Of a DNA stretch of 14,563 nt, positions 12,480 through 14,563 are shown piece after piece; the stretch's first letter is position 1; each line of letters opens with the position of its first letter. The stretch is from Paratractidigestivibacter sp963640745 (GTDB taxonomy: Bacteria > Actinomycetota > Coriobacteriia > Coriobacteriales > Atopobiaceae). The DNA is taken from positions 1 to 14,563 of the forward strand of contig CAVIBB010000043.1 of the NCBI GenBank assembly GCA_963640745.1. Direction: 5' to 3'. Both the position numbers and the translations under genes were made by a program. The notes below the pieces were generated by a model. That model saw only the letters and a list, made by a program, of their open reading frames with translations, did not search any database and was not told where the DNA came from.

Positions 12480-13964
12480 CTACAGGCAGACGCCGTCCTT
12501 CCAGATGCTGATCTCGTGGCAACCGCGGCGCTCGGCCGAGGTGAGCTTGCCGCTCGCAGTCTCGAGCACGAGCTGCCAAAGACCCTGCGCCGCCTCGTCA
12601 ATCGTGGCCTCACCGGTAGCAGCAACGCCGGCGTTGAAGTCCATCCAGTTGGCCTTGTGGTCGCAAAGACGCTGGTTGGTAAAGACCTTCAGCGTGGGCG
12701 CCGGCGCGCCGAACGGCGTGCCGCGGCCGGTGGAGAAGAGAATCACGTGGCAGCCGGCGGCAGTGAGGGCCGTAGTAGAGACCATGTCGTTGCCGGGGCC
12801 GCAGAGCATGTTGAGGCCGTGCTTCTTGACCTGGCCGGCGTACGGAAGCACGTCGACGATGGGCGCGGAGCCGCCCTTCTGGACGCAGCCGCAGCTCTTG
12901 TCCTCAAGCGTGGTGATGCCGCCGTCCTTGTTGCCGGGGCTCGGGTTCTCGTAGACGACCTCGCCGTGACTGATGAAGTAGTCCTTGAAGCCGTTGAGCA
13001 TGTCGGAGGCCGCGCGGAACACGTCCTCGTCGACGCAGCGGTCGAGCAGGATAGACTCGGCGCCGAACATCTCGGGCACCTCGGTGAGCACGGAGGTGCC
13101 GCCACGGGCCACGACCATGTCGCTCACGCGGCCAATGGTCGGGTTGGCCGTGATGCCGGAGAGTCCGTCGGAGCCACCGCACTTGAGGCCGATGACGAGC
13201 TCGCTCGCGGGAATGGGCTCACGCTCGGACTTCTTTGCGAGGTCGGCGAGCTCGGAGAGAATCTTGTGGCCCTCGACCTGCTCGTCGGCAACGTCCTGGC
13301 AGGTAAGGAAGCGGACGCGCTCGTGGTCGTACTCCCCCAGCTCGTCGAGCACCTGCTGGTGCGTGCAATTCTCGCAGCCGAGGCTCAAGAAGAGCACGCC
13401 GGCGGCGTTCGGGTGGCGAGAAAGCGCCACGAGCAGGCGACGGGTCTGGGCGTGGTCGGCGCCCGTCTGGGAGCAACCGAAGGGGTGCGGGAAGTAATAG
13501 ACGCCCTCGAGCGTGCCGCCCACCAGGTCCTGGGCGCCCTCGCACATGGCGCGGGCGACCTCGTTCACGCAGCCGACCGTGGGGATGATCCACAGCTCGT
13601 TGCGCGTGGCGGCGCGGCCGTCGGCGCGGCGGAAGCCGTCGAAGCACTCGGGCTCGACGCTCTCCACGACCGGGTGCGTGGGGTGGTAGCTGTACTCGAC
13701 CTCGCCCGAGAGGTTGGTCTTCACGTTGTGCGTGTGCAGCCAGCTGCCGGCGGCGACGTCGGCGGTCACGTGGCCGATGGGCAGGCCGTACTTGATCACG
13801 TCCTCGCCCTCGGCGATGGCGCGGACGGCCATCTTGTGGCCCTGCGGGATGTCCTCGGCGGCGGCGACGGGCCCCACGCCGGGAACGTCCACGACCGTGC
13901 CCGCGGCCAGCGGCGACAGCGCGACGATGACGTTGTCCGCCGGGTTGATCTGAATGGTGTTCAC
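12480..13964 (-). CDS. uxaA: Altronate dehydratase
   Basis: A 494-residue UxaA. It dehydrates D-altronate to 2-keto-3-deoxy-D-gluconate in the galacturonate branch of the hexuronate pathway, in the cytoplasm. Residues about 1-90 form the SAF-like domain, ending in WLHTHNVKTNL. The catalytic region shows HPFGCSQTG, GLKCGGSDGLSGITANP, LEDKSCGCVQKGG and GRGTPFGAPAP, with Cys-rich metal/cluster-type motifs usual in the family. It ends in EISIWKDGVCL, and the length is normal for UxaA. The start is GTG at 13964, preceded by GGGGAGAGGGAAC. It follows uxaB by 40 bases in the same operon and is closed by a strong terminator. Confidence 0.96.
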   Translation of the reverse strand: MNTIQINPADNVIVALSPLAAGTVVDVPGVGPVAAAEDIPQGHKMAVRAIAEGEDVIKYGLPIGHVTADVAAGSWLHTHNVKTNLSGEVEYSYHPTHPVVESVEPECFDGFRRADGRAATRNELWIIPTVGCVNEVARAMCEGAQDLVGGTLEGVYYFPHPFGCSQTGADHAQTRRLLVALSRHPNAAGVLFLSLGCENCTHQQVLDELGEYDHERVRFLTCQDVADEQVEGHKILSELADLAKKSEREPIPASELVIGLKCGGSDGLSGITANPTIGRVSDMVVARGGTSVLTEVPEMFGAESILLDRCVDEDVFRAASDMLNGFKDYFISHGEVVYENPSPGNKDGGITTLEDKSCGCVQKGGSAPIVDVLPYAGQVKKHGLNMLCGPGNDMVSTTALTAAGCHVILFSTGRGTPFGAPAPTLKVFTNQRLCDHKANWMDFNAGVAATGEATIDEAAQGLWQLVLETASGKLTSAERRGCHEISIWKDGVCL

Positions 13965-14004
13965 GTTCCCTCTCCCCTATCCAGGCGTTTCTCGGCGGCT
14001 CGCG

Positions 14005-14563
14005 CTACTCGGCGAGCGCGGCGGCGTAAGCGGCCTTGGCGCCCTGGGTGCGGACGACGGCGAGCGCACCGGCGACGAACTCCTCGAGGCCGGCGACCTG
14101 GGTCAGGTCCTCGCCCCACATCTGCTCGTTGGAAAGAACAGCGTGCACGAGGTCGGCGTCAGAGTCGGAGGCGTGATCGGCGTAGAAATCGAGCACGAAG
14201 GCGTCGTCCTGGGCCACGTAGGAGGCGCCGTCGGCACGGGTGAGGTGCAGGCCGTCGGCCTCGCGGCCGGTGAGGCCGGTGGTGTAGAAGGCGATGAGCG
14301 TGGCGAGCGAGGTCGCGAGGCAGCGCGGGAGCTTACCCTCGGAGGCAACATAGTCCTTGAGGGTCGGCAGGTCGCGGGCGCGCCACTTGGCCGTGGAGTT
14401 CAGGCAGATGGAGAGCAGCTGGTGGTCGATGAAGGGGTTGTCGAAGCGGTTCTGCACGGCGGCGGCGAAGGCCTTGCAGTCCTCGACGTCGAGGTCGGCG
14501 GCCAGGGTCGGGATGCACTCGCCGTAGAGCATCTGGTTCATGAAGCCGCGGACCACGTCGTCG
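14005..14563 (-). CDS. uxaB: Tagaturonate reductase, C-terminal part (cut by window edge)
   Basis: The last 185 or so residues of a polyol/mannonate dehydrogenase-family oxidoreductase; the start lies beyond the right edge, the reading frame running open to the last bases (DDVVRGF). The C-terminal helical domain is recognisable: MNQMLYGECIPTL, NPFIDHQLLSICLNSTAKWRARDLP and a final helix ending AAYAAALAE. UxaB reduces D-tagaturonate to D-altronate with NADH, supplying the substrate of UxaA, whose gene follows 40 bases downstream. UxaB is favoured over mannonate oxidoreductase (UxuB) because of the adjoining uxaA; the NAD-binding domain is not visible. There is no frameshift in the visible part. 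Confidence 0.88.
   Translation of the reverse strand, partial: DDVVRGFMNQMLYGECIPTLAADLDVEDCKAFAAAVQNRFDNPFIDHQLLSICLNSTAKWRARDLPTLKDYVASEGKLPRCLATSLATLIAFYTTGLTGREADGLHLTRADGASYVAQDDAFVLDFYADHASDSDADLVHAVLSNEQMWGEDLTQVAGLEEFVAGALAVVRTQGAKAAYAAALAE

Noticed and set aside
12420..14243. 607-codon open frame on the plus strand opposite uxaA and uxaB
   Set aside because: It is an antisense shadow of GC-rich genes: low-complexity Ala/Gly/Val/Asp-rich translation, no family features, and uxaA/uxaB on the other strand are unmistakable. Long plus-strand frames at 1771-3189, 3238-4920, 8640-10199 and 10257-11852 are rejected for the same reason.

Overview
The window looks like part of a pectin / polygalacturonate utilisation locus from a GC-rich anaerobic gut-type bacterium. 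My best guess is a Coriobacteriia (Collinsella-like) actinobacterium. That rests on GC-rich coding sequence, strong Shine-Dalgarno sites, frequent GTG/TTG starts and the gene mix, and no marker gene is present to confirm it. All nine protein-coding genes lie on the minus strand, so transcription runs from high to low coordinates. No tRNA, rRNA, CRISPR array, transposase or phage gene was seen.

Layout in the direction of transcription: (i) the end of uxaB (tagaturonate reductase, cut by the window edge) and uxaA (altronate dehydratase), closed by a strong intrinsic terminator at 12389-12433. (ii) A 41-bp-periodic repeat array (11962-12351) that flips orientation at about 12196, then a promoter with LacI-type palindromes (11842-11937), a GPH-family sugar transporter (10212-11771), a terminator, and a GH28 polygalacturonase (8457-10052) with its own terminator. 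(iii) A 132-bp inverted-repeat element (8239-8370), then a pectin methylesterase fused to an alpha/beta-hydrolase (6051-8216), translationally coupled to an SGNH/GDSL esterase (5392-6054). (iv) A second 41-bp-periodic array of the same family (5099-5363, flipping at about 5293) and a second promoter with the same palindromes (4910-4962). These precede a second GPH transporter (3250-4839), a GH105 unsaturated-galacturonyl hydrolase (1924-3168), a TIM-barrel sugar isomerase/epimerase-like protein (996-1922) and a YczE/YitT-like membrane protein (273-956), ending in a terminator at 101-144.

The genes make a coherent pathway. GPH permeases would import (oligo)galacturonides. CE8, the alpha/beta-hydrolase and the SGNH enzyme would strip methyl and acetyl groups. 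GH28 would release galacturonate, and GH105 would remove the unsaturated non-reducing-end residue left by lyases. UxaB and UxaA would then carry galacturonate carbon from tagaturonate via altronate to 2-keto-3-deoxygluconate. None of the enzymes shows an N-terminal signal peptide, so the scheme appears to be uptake first and intracellular dismantling afterwards. Uronate isomerase, KDG kinase/aldolase, pectate lyases and a regulator are not in the window.

The most unusual material is non-coding: two inverted arrays of one degenerate 41-bp repeat, each sitting about 340-365 bp upstream of the -10 box of a GPH-transporter promoter that carries matching GTGAACGTTAAC palindromes. I cannot assign these arrays to a known element class.
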